From Nonomuraea cypriaca (lineage in GTDB: Bacteria > Actinomycetota > Actinomycetes > Streptosporangiales > Streptosporangiaceae): 64,000 bases of DNA. Shown in pieces: positions 8,390-16,588 of the stretch. Made by a program: the position numbers and the translations under genes. The stretch is taken from the NCBI RefSeq assembly GCF_015645445.1, contig NZ_JADOGI010000024.1:1-64000 (forward strand), read 5' to 3'. Every line of letters begins with the position of its first letter. Within the stretch, counting starts at the first letter, position 1. The notes beneath the pieces were generated by a model. It did no database searches. It had not been told where the DNA came from and was given only the letters and a program-made list of their open reading frames with translations.

Positions 8390-9070
8390 ATGACGAGTTC
8401 GCGTTCATGGCGCAGCGAGGAGGTCGCCAGAAACGACCGGGCGTTGTTGCGAGCGGCCCGTGAGGTACTGGCGGTGGACGGCGCGCACGCGACGGTGGCG
8501 TCGATCGCGGCCCGAGCCGGAGTCGGGGTGGGGTCGCTGTATCGGCGCTACCGCACGAAGCAGGAGCTGTTCCAGCGGCTGTGCCTGATCGCGCTGCGGG
8601 AATACCTCGACGCGGCGAAAGAGGGCCTGGCCATGGAGGACCCGTGGGAAGGCCTGGCGCACTACGCGATGGCGTCGATCCGGTCGGGCCCCGGTTCGCT
8701 GGCGCCGGTGGCCGGCACCTTCGAAGTCACCGACGAGATGACCGAACTGGGACGGCAGGGCGACCGCGCGGTGGCTCGGCTCGTCGAGCGCGCGCATCAG
8801 GCCAAGGTGCTCCGTGCCGGAGTGACCCCGGTCGATCTCGAGCTACTCATCGAACAGCTCTCGAAGTCCCCGCTCCAGGAACAGTTGCAGCGGCAGGGAC
8901 GGACCGAACTGGATGACGCCGCCCGGAACGCGAGAGAACGCGTCATCGCCATCGCGCTCGACGGCCTCAGGGCCGTTCATGCGGGGCCAGTGCCCGGCCA
9001 GCCCACTGGATACGAGTTGTTCGCCATGAGATGGGCGCCTCGAGTAGACGGCGCCCAGCCGCCCGAGTGA
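8390..9070 (+). CDS. TetR-family transcriptional regulator
   Basis: 226 residues. The N-terminal helix-turn-helix reads LLRAAREVLAVDGAHATVASIAARAGVGVGSLYRRYRTKQEL, the standard TetR layout, followed by a helical ligand domain with a C-terminal region of SetR/TetR_C-like type. It probably represses the divergent MFS exporter and itself through the two palindromes upstream. With the exporter broken, the remaining target may be itself or the quinone-oxidoreductase-like gene 22 bp downstream, which may be co-transcribed. Confidence 0.92.
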   Translation: MTSSRSWRSEEVARNDRALLRAAREVLAVDGAHATVASIAARAGVGVGSLYRRYRTKQELFQRLCLIALREYLDAAKEGLAMEDPWEGLAHYAMASIRSGPGSLAPVAGTFEVTDEMTELGRQGDRAVARLVERAHQAKVLRAGVTPVDLELLIEQLSKSPLQEQLQRQGRTELDDAARNARERVIAIALDGLRAVHAGPVPGQPTGYELFAMRWAPRVDGAQPPE

Positions 9071-9092
9071 AGGTCGACAGAAGGAGACACCA

Positions 9093-10004
9093 GTGAAAGC
9101 CGCCGCCTTGTCCTCGTTCGGACCCCCAGAGGTGCTCCGCACCGTCGAACTGGACGAGCCTCACGCGCAAGCTGGGCAGGTGCGTGTCCAGGTCAAGGTC
9201 GCCGGGGTCCAACCCTTCGACTGCGGCGTCCGCGAGGGACGCTTCCCCCGCTCGCTCGTGGGCGACTTCCCGATCGTGCCGGGAAACGAGTTCGCCGGCA
9301 CGATCGACCAAATCGGTGAGGGCGTCACGGGATTCTCGGTCGGGGACGCCGTTCTTGGCTTCAGTACGCTCGGCGGCTACGCGGAGTGGGTCGCGGTGCC
9401 GTACGACCAGGTCGTGCCGAAGCCGGCCGACATGCCGTGGAAGATCGCCGGCGGGTTCTCCGGAGCCGCCCAGGGCGCCCGCAACGCCCTCCATCAGATG
9501 CGCGTGACCACCGGCGATGTCGTCCTGATCAATGGCGCGTCCGGCGGGCTGGGCACGATGGCGGTTCAACTCGCGAAGGCGATGGGGACGAGCACCGTGA
9601 TCGGCACCGCCAGCGAGGCCAACCATGACTACCTTCGGTCCCTTGGGGCGGTCCCGGTCGCCTACGGGCCAGGGCTCGTGGAACGGCTTCGCGCCATCGC
9701 CCCGAACGGCGTGGACGCCGCTCTTGGGTTCGAAGTCGACGGGCTCCGCGCGGCACTCGGAATCGCCCACGACCCGGAACGCGTGGTGACCATGGTCTTC
9801 TCCGACGAGATCGCCGCCCTCGGCATCCGCGACTGGACCGGTGTCCGCAGCGCCGAAGGTCTCACCGAGATGCTCTCCTACCACGAGAAGGGCCAAATCT
9901 CCGTGCACATCAGAGCGGAATACACCCTCGACCACGCCGCGGAGGCACAGCGTGACGTCGGGAGCGGTCACAGCCGCGGCAAGGTCGTGATCAACATCAG
10001 CTGA
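9093..10004 (+). CDS. MDR-family NADPH:quinone oxidoreductase-like protein
   Basis: 303 residues; GTG start 8 bases after AAGGAGA. N-terminal GroES-like domain (VKVAGVQPFDCGVREG..., PIVPGNEFAGTID..G.GV..F..GD.V), then a Rossmann domain with VLINGASGGLGTMAVQLAK. Zinc ligands of alcohol dehydrogenases are absent, as in the zinc-free quinone oxidoreductase branch. It should reduce quinones or alpha,beta-unsaturated carbonyls with NADPH. It lies 22 bp after tetR in the same direction, so co-transcription and TetR control are plausible. Confidence 0.9.
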   Translation: MKAAALSSFGPPEVLRTVELDEPHAQAGQVRVQVKVAGVQPFDCGVREGRFPRSLVGDFPIVPGNEFAGTIDQIGEGVTGFSVGDAVLGFSTLGGYAEWVAVPYDQVVPKPADMPWKIAGGFSGAAQGARNALHQMRVTTGDVVLINGASGGLGTMAVQLAKAMGTSTVIGTASEANHDYLRSLGAVPVAYGPGLVERLRAIAPNGVDAALGFEVDGLRAALGIAHDPERVVTMVFSDEIAALGIRDWTGVRSAEGLTEMLSYHEKGQISVHIRAEYTLDHAAEAQRDVGSGHSRGKVVINIS

Positions 10005-10031
10005 ACGCACACGCCGATCTGCGCGTGCGTT
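10004..10031 (+). terminator. hairpin after the oxidoreductase gene
   Basis: AACGCACACGC (10004-10014) and GCGCGTGCGTT (10021-10031) form an 11-bp stem with one mismatch and a 6-base loop, starting at the stop codon. There is no T tract, so it is a weak or factor-assisted terminator candidate. The following 250 bases to 10284 hold no gene I recognise. Confidence 0.45.
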
Positions 10032-10284
10032 CCGACACGCCGTAACCGGCTGATCACGACGAGATGGGCCGCGGCTCGGGTTCGTCCCCCCGTGCCGAAA
10101 GGACGGCCCCGCATGGCTGAGCGGAAATCGCAGCGAGATATGGCGCCTACGCCGAGCCGTCGTGCCACTTCTTTTTCGTCGGAATCGTCAACACCGGCAG
10201 ATCGAGTTGCCGTACGACGGCGCTCTGCGCGCTCGGCTTCGGGGCGTAAGGAGCGAGGGGCGAGGCCGAGCGCGGAGATCGTTT

Positions 10285-11205
10285 CTAGCGGTGGTCGAGC
10301 TTGTCGAGGTGGTTGTAGACGGCCAGTCCGATGTTCTGGACGATCGGGTTGCCGATCCGCTGAGCCTCGTCGAAGCTGGTCGTCGTGGTCACCTCGGTGA
10401 GCACCACGACGGCGGTCTCGTGCTCGGGGACGAGGAAGTAGCCCACGTCGTGGGTGACGTTGCCGGTCTCTCCGGTCTTGTGGGCGATCGGCTTGCCGTC
10501 CAGAACCGCGCCGAACTTGGTGTCGACCTCCTGGTGCAGCATCCAGTCCACGATCTGGTCCGTGGACTTGTGCGAAAGGAGCCGGCCAGAGTGGATCGCC
10601 TTGAGCAGTGCCAGCGTGTCCGCGGCGTCGAGGACGTTCGTCGGGGCGCTGATGAGATCGCCGGGGAACATCTGGCGGTTGAACTTCATCGTCTTCAGGC
10701 CGAGATCGTCCAGCAGTTTCTGAACGGTCGGTATGCCCACGTAGTACAGCAGGACGTTCGTGGCGGTGTTGTCGCTGACGACCACCATCCGACGCGCGAG
10801 TTCACGCACCGTGGTGTTGAACGGCATCTGTTCGTCCTGGATGGTGCCGCTTCCCCCCACGACCATGTACGGCGAGACGGTCGCCGGTGCGTCGAGCGAG
10901 ATGAGGCCGCGGTCGACCTGTCGCATGAGGGTGGCCAGCAGGGAAAGCTTGATGACACTGGCGGGGTTGTAGGAGGCGAGTGAGCCGAGGATCGTGCTCT
11001 GGCCGTTCGGACGGCTCAGATCCGTCAAGCCGACCGAGACCCGGACGCCGTGTGCCGCGGCGTCGTCGACGAGCGGCTGGACGATGTCGGTCAGCTGCTT
11101 GAGGTCCGTCTTCCGCGGATCGGCGGTCGCCGGTGCAACGAAGAGGGCCATGCAGATTGTCAGGATGGTGGCGACGATCGCCGCCTGACGTGGGCGTAGG
11201 AGCAT
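10285..11205 (-). CDS. secreted class A beta-lactamase-fold serine hydrolase
   Basis: 306 residues with a signal peptide (hydrophobic AAIVATILTICMALFVAPATA, residues 8-28). The active-site motifs are present: SVIK (Ser83-x-x-Lys86), SDN (144-146) and HKTG (242-245). The omega-loop Glu that activates water in class A beta-lactamases (36 residues after SDN) is missing: the region reads KFNRQMFPGDL with no ExxLN. It may bind or acylate beta-lactams or peptides slowly, or act as a carboxypeptidase-like enzyme rather than a lactamase. It stands alone, and the stop to the next minus-strand gene is far away. Confidence 0.85.
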   Translation of the reverse strand: MLLRPRQAAIVATILTICMALFVAPATADPRKTDLKQLTDIVQPLVDDAAAHGVRVSVGLTDLSRPNGQSTILGSLASYNPASVIKLSLLATLMRQVDRGLISLDAPATVSPYMVVGGSGTIQDEQMPFNTTVRELARRMVVVSDNTATNVLLYYVGIPTVQKLLDDLGLKTMKFNRQMFPGDLISAPTNVLDAADTLALLKAIHSGRLLSHKSTDQIVDWMLHQEVDTKFGAVLDGKPIAHKTGETGNVTHDVGYFLVPEHETAVVVLTEVTTTTSFDEAQRIGNPIVQNIGLAVYNHLDKLDHR

Positions 11206-11374
11206 TTTTACGCCACCTCGTCCACGGTCTTTTCGGCTGATTGATCGCGAACGTCAGTGTGTCCGGGCCCATGCCGCACGGCACATCCTCCTTCAGGCAT
11301 CTGGTTCAAATGGGGGAAACCAGAATGAGGGATTTGGTATGTCAAAAATCCGCGTCAGACGTTACGGTCCCGGT

Positions 11375-11396
11375 ATTTCGGCATCTTTGCCGAAAT
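11375..11396. other. perfect 9-bp hairpin or operator
   Basis: ATTTCGGCA-TCTT-TGCCGAAAT is a perfect inverted repeat with a 4-base loop in locally AT-rich DNA about 170 bp upstream of the beta-lactamase-like gene. It could be a regulator site or a terminator-like hairpin; no gene touches it directly. Confidence 0.5.
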
Positions 11397-11507
11397 GTAA
11401 ATGTCAGGGGCTCCCTCAGCGGGGCTGAAGCAGTCTCATGTTGTGAGATCGAGTAGCTGGAGTCCGTCGGCGGGGGTGTCGCGACGTGCAGCGCCCATCC
11501 AGGGTCG

Positions 11508-11573
11508 GTGGAGGACTACCCGTTCGGCGATGAGGTGACGGTCTTCAAGGTCGCCAGGCTGTCGAAGAAGACC
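11508..11573 (+). pseudogene. fragment of a MmcQ/YjbR-like protein
   Basis: The frame reads VEDYPFGDEVTVFKVA, which fits the conserved E..PFG.....FKV motif near the N-terminus of MmcQ/YjbR DNA-binding-fold proteins. After about 16 residues the match stops and the frame runs into DNA antisense to the tetR gene. A short relic; family assignment moderate. Confidence 0.4.
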
Positions 11574-11609
11574 GGTTCCTCAGTAGCCGGACCTGACAGA
11601 GCGGCGCGG

Positions 11610-12203
11610 TCATGGTGCGGGCTGGGCGGCGGCCATGACGCCGTGTACGGCCTGGGTGATGCGGTCGGCGGCCTGGCCGGGGTCGGGCCGGCCGGCGTCC
11701 AGCCAGGCGATGACTGCCTCGATGGTGAACGCGGGGATCAGGTTCGCGGCCCAGTCCAGCCACGGGCCCGCGGGGATCTGCCTGGCCAGGTTGCGGTGGG
11801 CGATCTCGCGGGAGGCGGCCGTGATGGAGTCGATCAGGTCGCGGAATTCGAGCTCGCGGGCCGCGTACCGGAACAGCAGGCGGAATCCGTCGGGATCGGC
11901 GGCGGCGGCGCGCAGGAGTGCGGGGATGGCGTTCTCGTCGAAGTCGTCGGTGCCGGTGGTCTCCGCCAGCCGCAGGCAGGCGCGGTCGAGGACGGCGCGG
12001 TAGAGGTCGGCCTTGGAGTCGAAATGGCGGTAGAGCATGGCCCGGGTCAGATCGGCCTCGGCGGCGACGTCGTCCAGGCCGGTGGCGGTGTAGCCGGCGC
12101 GTGCGAAGGCGCGGGTGGCCGCGTCCAGGATCTGCTCGCGCCGCGCGGCGCGGCGCAGCCGCCGCACCGGCGTCTGCGCGGGTGCGGGCTCAGGGTCGCT
12201 CAA
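11610..12203 (-). CDS. TetR-family transcriptional regulator
   Basis: 197 residues with the classical HTH (RREQILDAATRAFARAGYTATGLDDVAAEADLTRAMLYRHFDSKADLYRAV) and a helical ligand-binding domain. It is divergent from the P450-methyltransferase pair; the 76-bp gap holds inverted repeats, so it probably represses that operon and itself and is released by the P450 substrate or a related small molecule. Confidence 0.92.
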   Translation of the reverse strand: MSDPEPAPAQTPVRRLRRAARREQILDAATRAFARAGYTATGLDDVAAEADLTRAMLYRHFDSKADLYRAVLDRACLRLAETTGTDDFDENAIPALLRAAAADPDGFRLLFRYAARELEFRDLIDSITAASREIAHRNLARQIPAGPWLDWAANLIPAFTIEAVIAWLDAGRPDPGQAADRITQAVHGVMAAAQPAP

Positions 12204-12216
12204 CAGAGCCTCCTCT

Positions 12217-12242
12217 ACTTGTAGAACTTGAAGTATACAAGT
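12217..12242. promoter_or_regulatory. inverted repeat, probable TetR operator
   Basis: ACTTGTA at 12217-12223 and TACAAGT at 12236-12242 are perfect inverted arms around 12 bases. The AT-rich stretch up to about 12268 repeats GTATACAA and GTTCTATACA elements, suggesting a composite operator overlapping both divergent promoters. Confidence 0.6.
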
Positions 12243-12279
12243 AGCGTTCTATACATCCGAGTATACAAAAGGAGGAGCC

Positions 12280-13464
12280 GTGCCTGACCCCGTTCAGCTG
12301 CCGTTCCAGCAGGACAACGGCCCCATGCGGCCCGCGTCCTTGCTACGCGCCCTGCAGGCCCAGGGCCCCGTCCACGCCATCCGCACCGCGGTCGGCGACC
12401 CGGCCTGGTGGGTGACCGGGTACGACGAGGTGCGCCGGCTCCTCGACGACGACCGCCTCGGCCGCGCCCACCCCGAGCCCGAACGCGCCTCCCGTACGGG
12501 AAAGTCCGCCCTGTTCGGCGGACCGATGGGCGACTTCGACAACGAGCAGGCCGACCACCGGCGGATGCGTTCGCTGCTGCAGCCGCATTTCGCGCCCAAG
12601 CGCATGCGCGCGCTGCGCGACCGGGTCGAGGCGCTCACCGCGGGCCTGCTGGATGAGCTGGCCGCCGCCGGTCCGCCCGCGGACCTGCATACCGCGCTGG
12701 CGCTTCCGCTGCCGATCGCGGTCATCTGCGAGCTGCTCGGCGTGCCGTACGAGGACCGCGCCCAGTTCAGGGCCTGGACCCAGGCCGCCGCCGACATCAC
12801 CGACCGCGCCCGCTCCGAGCAGGGGCTGGCCGAACTGTTCGGCTACGGCCGGCAACTGGTGGCACGCAAACGCGCCGACGGCGATCCGGATGCCGATGTG
12901 ATCTCCAGGCTGGCCGCGACCGACGGGGTCGGCGACGACGAGGCCGCCGCGATGGGCATGTTCCTGCTGTTCGCCGGACACGAAACCACGGTCACCGCCA
13001 TCGGGGAAGGCGCGCTGTGGCTGCTGGCCACCCCCGGCCAATGGGAGGCGCTGGCAGGCGATCCGTCCCTGATCGACGCCGCGGTGGAGGAGATCCTGCG
13101 CGCGCCCCGCATGGGCGGCGGCGGCATCCCCCGCTATGCCCGCACCGACCTCGAGGTGGCCGGGATACACGTGCGGGCCGGGGACCTGGTGCTGCTGGAC
13201 ACCGGGTCGGCCAACCACGACGCGTCGGTGTTCGCCGATCCCGACCGGTTCGACCTCGACCGGCCTGCCGTGCCGCATCTGACCTTCGGGCACGGCGTCC
13301 GCTACTGCATCGGCGCGCCGCTGGCCCGCATCGAGCTGCAGGTGGTCTTCTCGCAGCTGGCCGCCCGCTTCCCCACGTTGCGGCTGGGGTGCGCGGTCGA
13401 GGAGCTGACCTTCAACGCCGATGTGCTGACCCGCGGGCTGACCGCCCTGCCGGTCACCTGGTGA
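12280..13464 (+). CDS. cytochrome P450
   Basis: 394 residues, typical of bacterial class I P450s. Visible motifs are the I-helix LFAGHETT (oxygen activation), the K-helix EEILR (ExxR), and the heme loop FGHGVRYCIGAPLAR with the Cys thiolate ligand. The stretch APRMGGGGIPRYA after ExxR is glycine-rich and unusual. It hydroxylates or otherwise oxidises an unknown small molecule using an external ferredoxin/reductase; none is adjacent. GTG start after AAAGGAGGAG. It overlaps the methyltransferase gene by four bases, so oxidation and methylation may act in sequence. Confidence 0.95.
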   Translation: MPDPVQLPFQQDNGPMRPASLLRALQAQGPVHAIRTAVGDPAWWVTGYDEVRRLLDDDRLGRAHPEPERASRTGKSALFGGPMGDFDNEQADHRRMRSLLQPHFAPKRMRALRDRVEALTAGLLDELAAAGPPADLHTALALPLPIAVICELLGVPYEDRAQFRAWTQAAADITDRARSEQGLAELFGYGRQLVARKRADGDPDADVISRLAATDGVGDDEAAAMGMFLLFAGHETTVTAIGEGALWLLATPGQWEALAGDPSLIDAAVEEILRAPRMGGGGIPRYARTDLEVAGIHVRAGDLVLLDTGSANHDASVFADPDRFDLDRPAVPHLTFGHGVRYCIGAPLARIELQVVFSQLAARFPTLRLGCAVEELTFNADVLTRGLTALPVTW

Positions 13465-14120
13465 CAGCCATGCCTCCGACGAGGACGAGCAGGCGCCGGC
13501 CGATCTTCGGCCGGGTGTATCCGCTGATGGCCAGGGCCATGGACAAAGGCGGCATGGCCGAGCGGCGGCGGGATCTGCCGGCCGGCCTGAGCGGCCAGGT
13601 GGTGGAGGTCGGCGCCGGAGATGGCGCCACCTTCGCCCACTACCCGGCCAGCGTCGAGCGCGTGCTGGCCGTCGAACCGGAGGCGCACCTGCGCGCCCTG
13701 GCCACGGCCGCCGCAACCGCGGCGCCGGTGTCCGTCGAGGTCCATGCCGGGATGGCCGAGCGGCTGCCGGTCGCCGGCGCGAGCGTGGATGCGGTGGTGT
13801 TCGCCCTGGTGCTGTGCTCGGTGCCGGACCAGGCGGTCGCGCTGGCCGAGGCGGTCCGCGTGCTCAAGCCCGGTGGCCAGGTCCGGTTCCTGGAGCACGT
13901 ACGCGCTGACACTCCTCGGCTCGCCCGGGTGCAGGACGTGCTGGACGCCACGATCTGGCCCCACCTGCTGGGCGGCTGCCACACCGGCCGCGACACCCTG
14001 GCCGCCATCGAGCGCGCGGGCCTGCGCGTCGAGCACCTGGAACGGTTCCATTTCCCGCCGGCGCGAACCCCGCTGTCTTTCTACGTTCTCGGTACGGCGG
14101 TCGCCGGCGGTGCCGGGTGA
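13461..14120 (+). CDS. class I SAM-dependent methyltransferase
   Basis: About 219 residues. The SAM-binding motif I is VVEVGAGDGATFAHYP, then an acidic motif VLAVEPE and an ALVLCSVPDQ post-II region, ending V..LKPGG.VRFLEHV, the layout of UbiE/ArsM-like methyltransferases. GTG 13461 overlaps the P450 stop (GTGA); ATG 13470 is an alternative. Co-translation with the P450 suggests that both act on the same molecule, for example O-methylation after hydroxylation, under TetR control. Confidence 0.88.
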   Translation: MTAMPPTRTSRRRPIFGRVYPLMARAMDKGGMAERRRDLPAGLSGQVVEVGAGDGATFAHYPASVERVLAVEPEAHLRALATAAATAAPVSVEVHAGMAERLPVAGASVDAVVFALVLCSVPDQAVALAEAVRVLKPGGQVRFLEHVRADTPRLARVQDVLDATIWPHLLGGCHTGRDTLAAIERAGLRVEHLERFHFPPARTPLSFYVLGTAVAGGAG

Positions 14121-14190
14121 TGTACAGCGAATACGGGGCGGGGGTATACTGGCCGAATCTAAAAGCGGTGGATTGAGCAGGAAGGCGGAT

Positions 14191-14730
14191 ATGTCTGAAT
14201 CGATGCGTGACGCCGGACGCGAAAGACGCGATCAGGGGTCCGGTCCGCACGCGCATGATCAAGACGTACACCAGGGCCATCAGGGGCCGATGAAGGCGAC
14301 GTGGGGTGTGGCCGTGTCGGCGACGCTGCACTGCCTCACCGGTTGTGCCATTGGTGAAGTGCTCGGCATGGTGATCGCCACCGCGCTGGGCTGGCACAAC
14401 CTGCCCAGCATCGTTCTGGCCGTCGTCCTCGCGTTCGTCTTCGGCTATGCGCTCACTCTGCGCGGCCTGTTCCGGGCGGGCGTCGACTGGCGCACGGCAC
14501 TGCGGCTCGCGCTCGCCGCCGACACCCTGTCGATTCTCGTCATGGAGATCGTCGACAACGGCGTCATGCTGGTCATTCCGGGTGCCATGGACGCCGGGCT
14601 GGCATCCGTGTTGTTCTGGGGCGCTCTGGCGTTCTCGCTGCTGGTCGCATTCCTTGTCACGACCCCGATCAACAAGTGGGTCATCGGCCGCGGCAAGGGG
14701 CACGCGGTGGTCCACGCCTACCATCACTGA
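14191..14730 (+). CDS. DUF4396-family membrane protein
   Basis: 179 residues; ATG 14191 follows GGAAGG. A His- and Asp-rich polar N-terminus (HAHDQDVHQGHQG, residues 21-33) precedes four hydrophobic segments, including CAIGEVLGMVIATALGW, IVLAVVLAFVFGYALTL and SVLFWGALAFSLLVAFLVT. The ...HC.TGC..GE..G m core is typical of DUF4396 proteins, whose function is unknown; the His/Cys residues suggest a metal link (inference). Single gene, about 70 bp after the methyltransferase. Confidence 0.85.
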   Translation: MSESMRDAGRERRDQGSGPHAHDQDVHQGHQGPMKATWGVAVSATLHCLTGCAIGEVLGMVIATALGWHNLPSIVLAVVLAFVFGYALTLRGLFRAGVDWRTALRLALAADTLSILVMEIVDNGVMLVIPGAMDAGLASVLFWGALAFSLLVAFLVTTPINKWVIGRGKGHAVVHAYHH

Positions 14731-14796
14731 CGCTCGCCGGGCCGCTAATGTCGCCGATTTGACTTCATGTCGACATTAAGTCGCATGGTGGCATGT

Positions 14797-15544
14797 ATGT
14801 CCAACCACACGGAACTCATCAAGCTGCTCGACATCGGTGAGGCCGTCCCGGCCGCCGCCCTGCTCCGCGCTCGCTCGTACGAACTGCTCAGGCTCCGGCC
14901 GGGGGATTCCGCCGTCGATGTGGGGTGCGGCGCGGGCCGGGCGGTGGCCGAGCTGGCCGACAGGGGGGTCACGGCGGTCGGCGTGGACGTCAGCGAGGAT
15001 ATGATCGCCGTCGCCCGCGAGCGCCGGCCCGGCGCGGATCTCCGCGTCGGCGACGCCTGCGAGCTTCCCCTGCGCGATCACGAGATGGCCGGCTACCGAG
15101 CCGACAAGGTCTTCCACGAGTTCGCCGACGCCACCCCTGCGCTGGCGGAGGCCAGGCGCGTGCTGACCCCGTGGGCGGATCGTCCTCACCGGACAGGATT
15201 GGGACGCCATCCTCATCGACTCCGACCAGCCAGGGCTCACGCGAACGATCGTGCACTCCCGCGCCGATCTGATCACCAACCCGCGCGCCGCCCGCGGCTA
15301 CCGCAATCTGCTGCTGGACGCCGGCTTCGACGAGGTGGAGGTGGAGGTGCACGTCGGAATCTTCACCGGTAAGACGATGCTCGGGATGCTGACCGGCATC
15401 GCGGAGGCGGTTCACGCCGCAGGTGTCATCACCCGCGAGCAGTGCGACGGCTGGACCGCCGAGCAGGCGCGGCGTGCCGAGCAGAACCGCCTGTTCCTCG
15501 CCCTCCCGCTCTTCCTCGCCTCCGCCACCCGGGCTGAGGAATGA
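14797..15544 (+). pseudogene. SAM methyltransferase with a +1 frameshift
   Basis: The first frame encodes SYELLRLRPGDSAVDVGCGAGRAV (motif I) to EARRVLTPW, then loses homology near 15172. One base later the other frame resumes as GRIVLTGQDWDAILIDSD and continues to a normal C-terminus at 15544. Removing one base from CCCCGTGGG (15167-15173) gives LTPGGRIVLTG-like continuity, the expected motif. The gene is either a young pseudogene or carries a sequencing error. The 248-residue product would resemble UbiE/ArsM-like methyltransferases. ATG 14797 is chosen by length; no clear ribosome site is visible. Confidence 0.8.
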
Positions 15545-15573
15545 CGTCAGGCGCGCCTCCGCGCCGGTGCGGT

Positions 15574-16074
15574 TCAGCCGTGTTCGGCGTGCCGCCCGTG
15601 GTCGGAGACCTGCGCGTCGAACCAGGCGTGCAGCGCCTTGATCAGGGATTGGTCGGAGGTGGTGTACGTGAGCTGAGCACCGGCCGGCATCGGCGCGTAG
15701 CGGATCTCGATGCGGGTGTGGCCCTGTTCGAGCTCCCGCAGGCCGGGCATTTCCGTGCCGTGGATGGAGGCGGGATCACCGAAGTCTCCCTTGCTGAAGC
15801 CCGACGCCTCCTCCGTGAGATGTTCGCGGATGAGTGTGACCTGCTCCGCATCGGCCGGGTCGTCCGCGGTGACCGTCTGGAGGCCGCCGGTGGCGGACTT
15901 GGTGAAGCGATGCGTGGTGCTCTCCAGGTCGAACGGCATCACCTGCCCGCCTCTGTCCGCGATCTCCTCCTGGCGCGCCGCCTGTTGTTCCTGTCCGACG
16001 AGTAGGTACGCGCCCGAGGCGACGGCGATGGCCGCGAGGGCGGAGATGAGTAAGGCGAGTCGCCTAAGGTTCAT
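15574..16074 (-). CDS. membrane-anchored extracytoplasmic protein of unknown function
   Basis: 166 residues. One N-terminal membrane segment (RLALLISALAAIAVASGAYLLVG) anchors a soluble domain with MPFDLESTTHRFTKSATGGLQTV, a REHL..EA..F..GD..DPA.IHG.EMPGL.EL core and a final ALHAWFDAQ..DHG. Similar soluble domains occur in actinobacteria and are sometimes labelled carbamoyltransferase without basis; I see no such motif. The His pattern (HRF, REHL, IHG, HAW, DHG) could bind a metal (inference). It overlaps the MarR gene by 11 bp and is the second gene of that operon. Confidence 0.75.
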   Translation of the reverse strand: MNLRRLALLISALAAIAVASGAYLLVGQEQQAARQEEIADRGGQVMPFDLESTTHRFTKSATGGLQTVTADDPADAEQVTLIREHLTEEASGFSKGDFGDPASIHGTEMPGLRELEQGHTRIEIRYAPMPAGAQLTYTTSDQSLIKALHAWFDAQVSDHGRHAEHG

Positions 16075-16492
16075 CCATTGCCTCCGTGAGGATGGTCAGG
16101 GCGTGGAGCACGCCGGTGCGTTCGTCCGGGGGGACCCGCTCCAGGACCGCGGCGAAGCGAGCGGCCCGCGCCTCGGCGAGCTGCTCGGCCGCCTTCGCGC
16201 CGGCGGTCGTGAGCCGGACCAGCACGCCGCGCCCGTCATCGGGGGCCGTGGTGCGTTCGGCCCAGCCGCGGTTGATGAGCTGCGTGACAAGCCGGCTGGT
16301 GGTGCTCTTTTCGAGGCGGAGGCGGTGCGCCAGATCGTTCTGACGCAGGGTTCCGTCCCTGGCCAGTTCGCCGAGTGCGTGTGCCTCGGAGACCGGGATG
16401 GGCCTGCCGCAAGGGGTCTGATCGGGTTGGTGGAGGCCGAAGGCGCGTACGAAGCGGCTGACAGCGTCCTGGAGCTCGCGTTCATCCCCCAT
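16064..16492 (-). CDS. MarR-family transcriptional regulator
   Basis: 142 residues with a winged helix: LGELARDGTLRQNDLAHRLRLEKSTTSRLVTQLINRGWAERT..PDDGRGVLVRLT is the MarR recognition helix and wing. ATG at 16490-16492 is chosen; an upstream TTG is possible. No clear Shine-Dalgarno sequence is seen, and the message may be nearly leaderless. First gene of a two-gene operon with the membrane-anchored protein; inverted repeats just upstream suggest autoregulation. Confidence 0.9.
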   Translation of the reverse strand: MGDERELQDAVSRFVRAFGLHQPDQTPCGRPIPVSEAHALGELARDGTLRQNDLAHRLRLEKSTTSRLVTQLINRGWAERTTAPDDGRGVLVRLTTAGAKAAEQLAEARAARFAAVLERVPPDERTGVLHALTILTEAMDEP

Positions 16493-16504
16493 GGTTCGAC
16501 CGTA

Positions 16505-16531
16505 CAACTATCTGGTTGTGTGGTGCAACCA
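16505..16531. promoter_or_regulatory. interlocked CAAC/GTTG repeats, probable MarR operator
   Basis: CAAC-N6-GTTG (16505-16518) is followed by TGGTTG-N7-CAACCA (16513-16531), sharing the middle half-site. This sits 13-39 bp upstream of the marR start, where it would cover the promoter. Confidence 0.6.
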
Positions 16532-16552
16532 TCTCCGCGAGAGCGAGAGCCG

Positions 16553-16582
16553 GGGGCGGGGATGCGGCGGCATCCCCGCCCC
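16553..16582 (-). terminator. GC-rich hairpin after the phospholipase gene
   Basis: A perfect 13-bp stem (GGGGCGGGGATGC / GCATCCCCGCCCC) with loop GGCG lies 7 bp beyond the phospholipase A2 stop. No T tract; probably still the transcript end between phospholipase and marR. Confidence 0.6.
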
Positions 16583-16588
16583 GCTGTT

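Larger units (their letters stand above)
11206..11609. other. 404-bp intergenic region with a hairpin and a gene fragment
   Basis: No intact gene is seen. It holds the upstream region of the beta-lactamase-like gene, a perfect hairpin at 11375-11396 and a YjbR-like fragment at 11508-11573. Confidence 0.6.

Noticed and set aside
10060..10284. Basic short frames upstream of the beta-lactamase-like gene's 3' end
   Set aside because: Compositional shadows with no domain or consistent start; region treated as non-coding.
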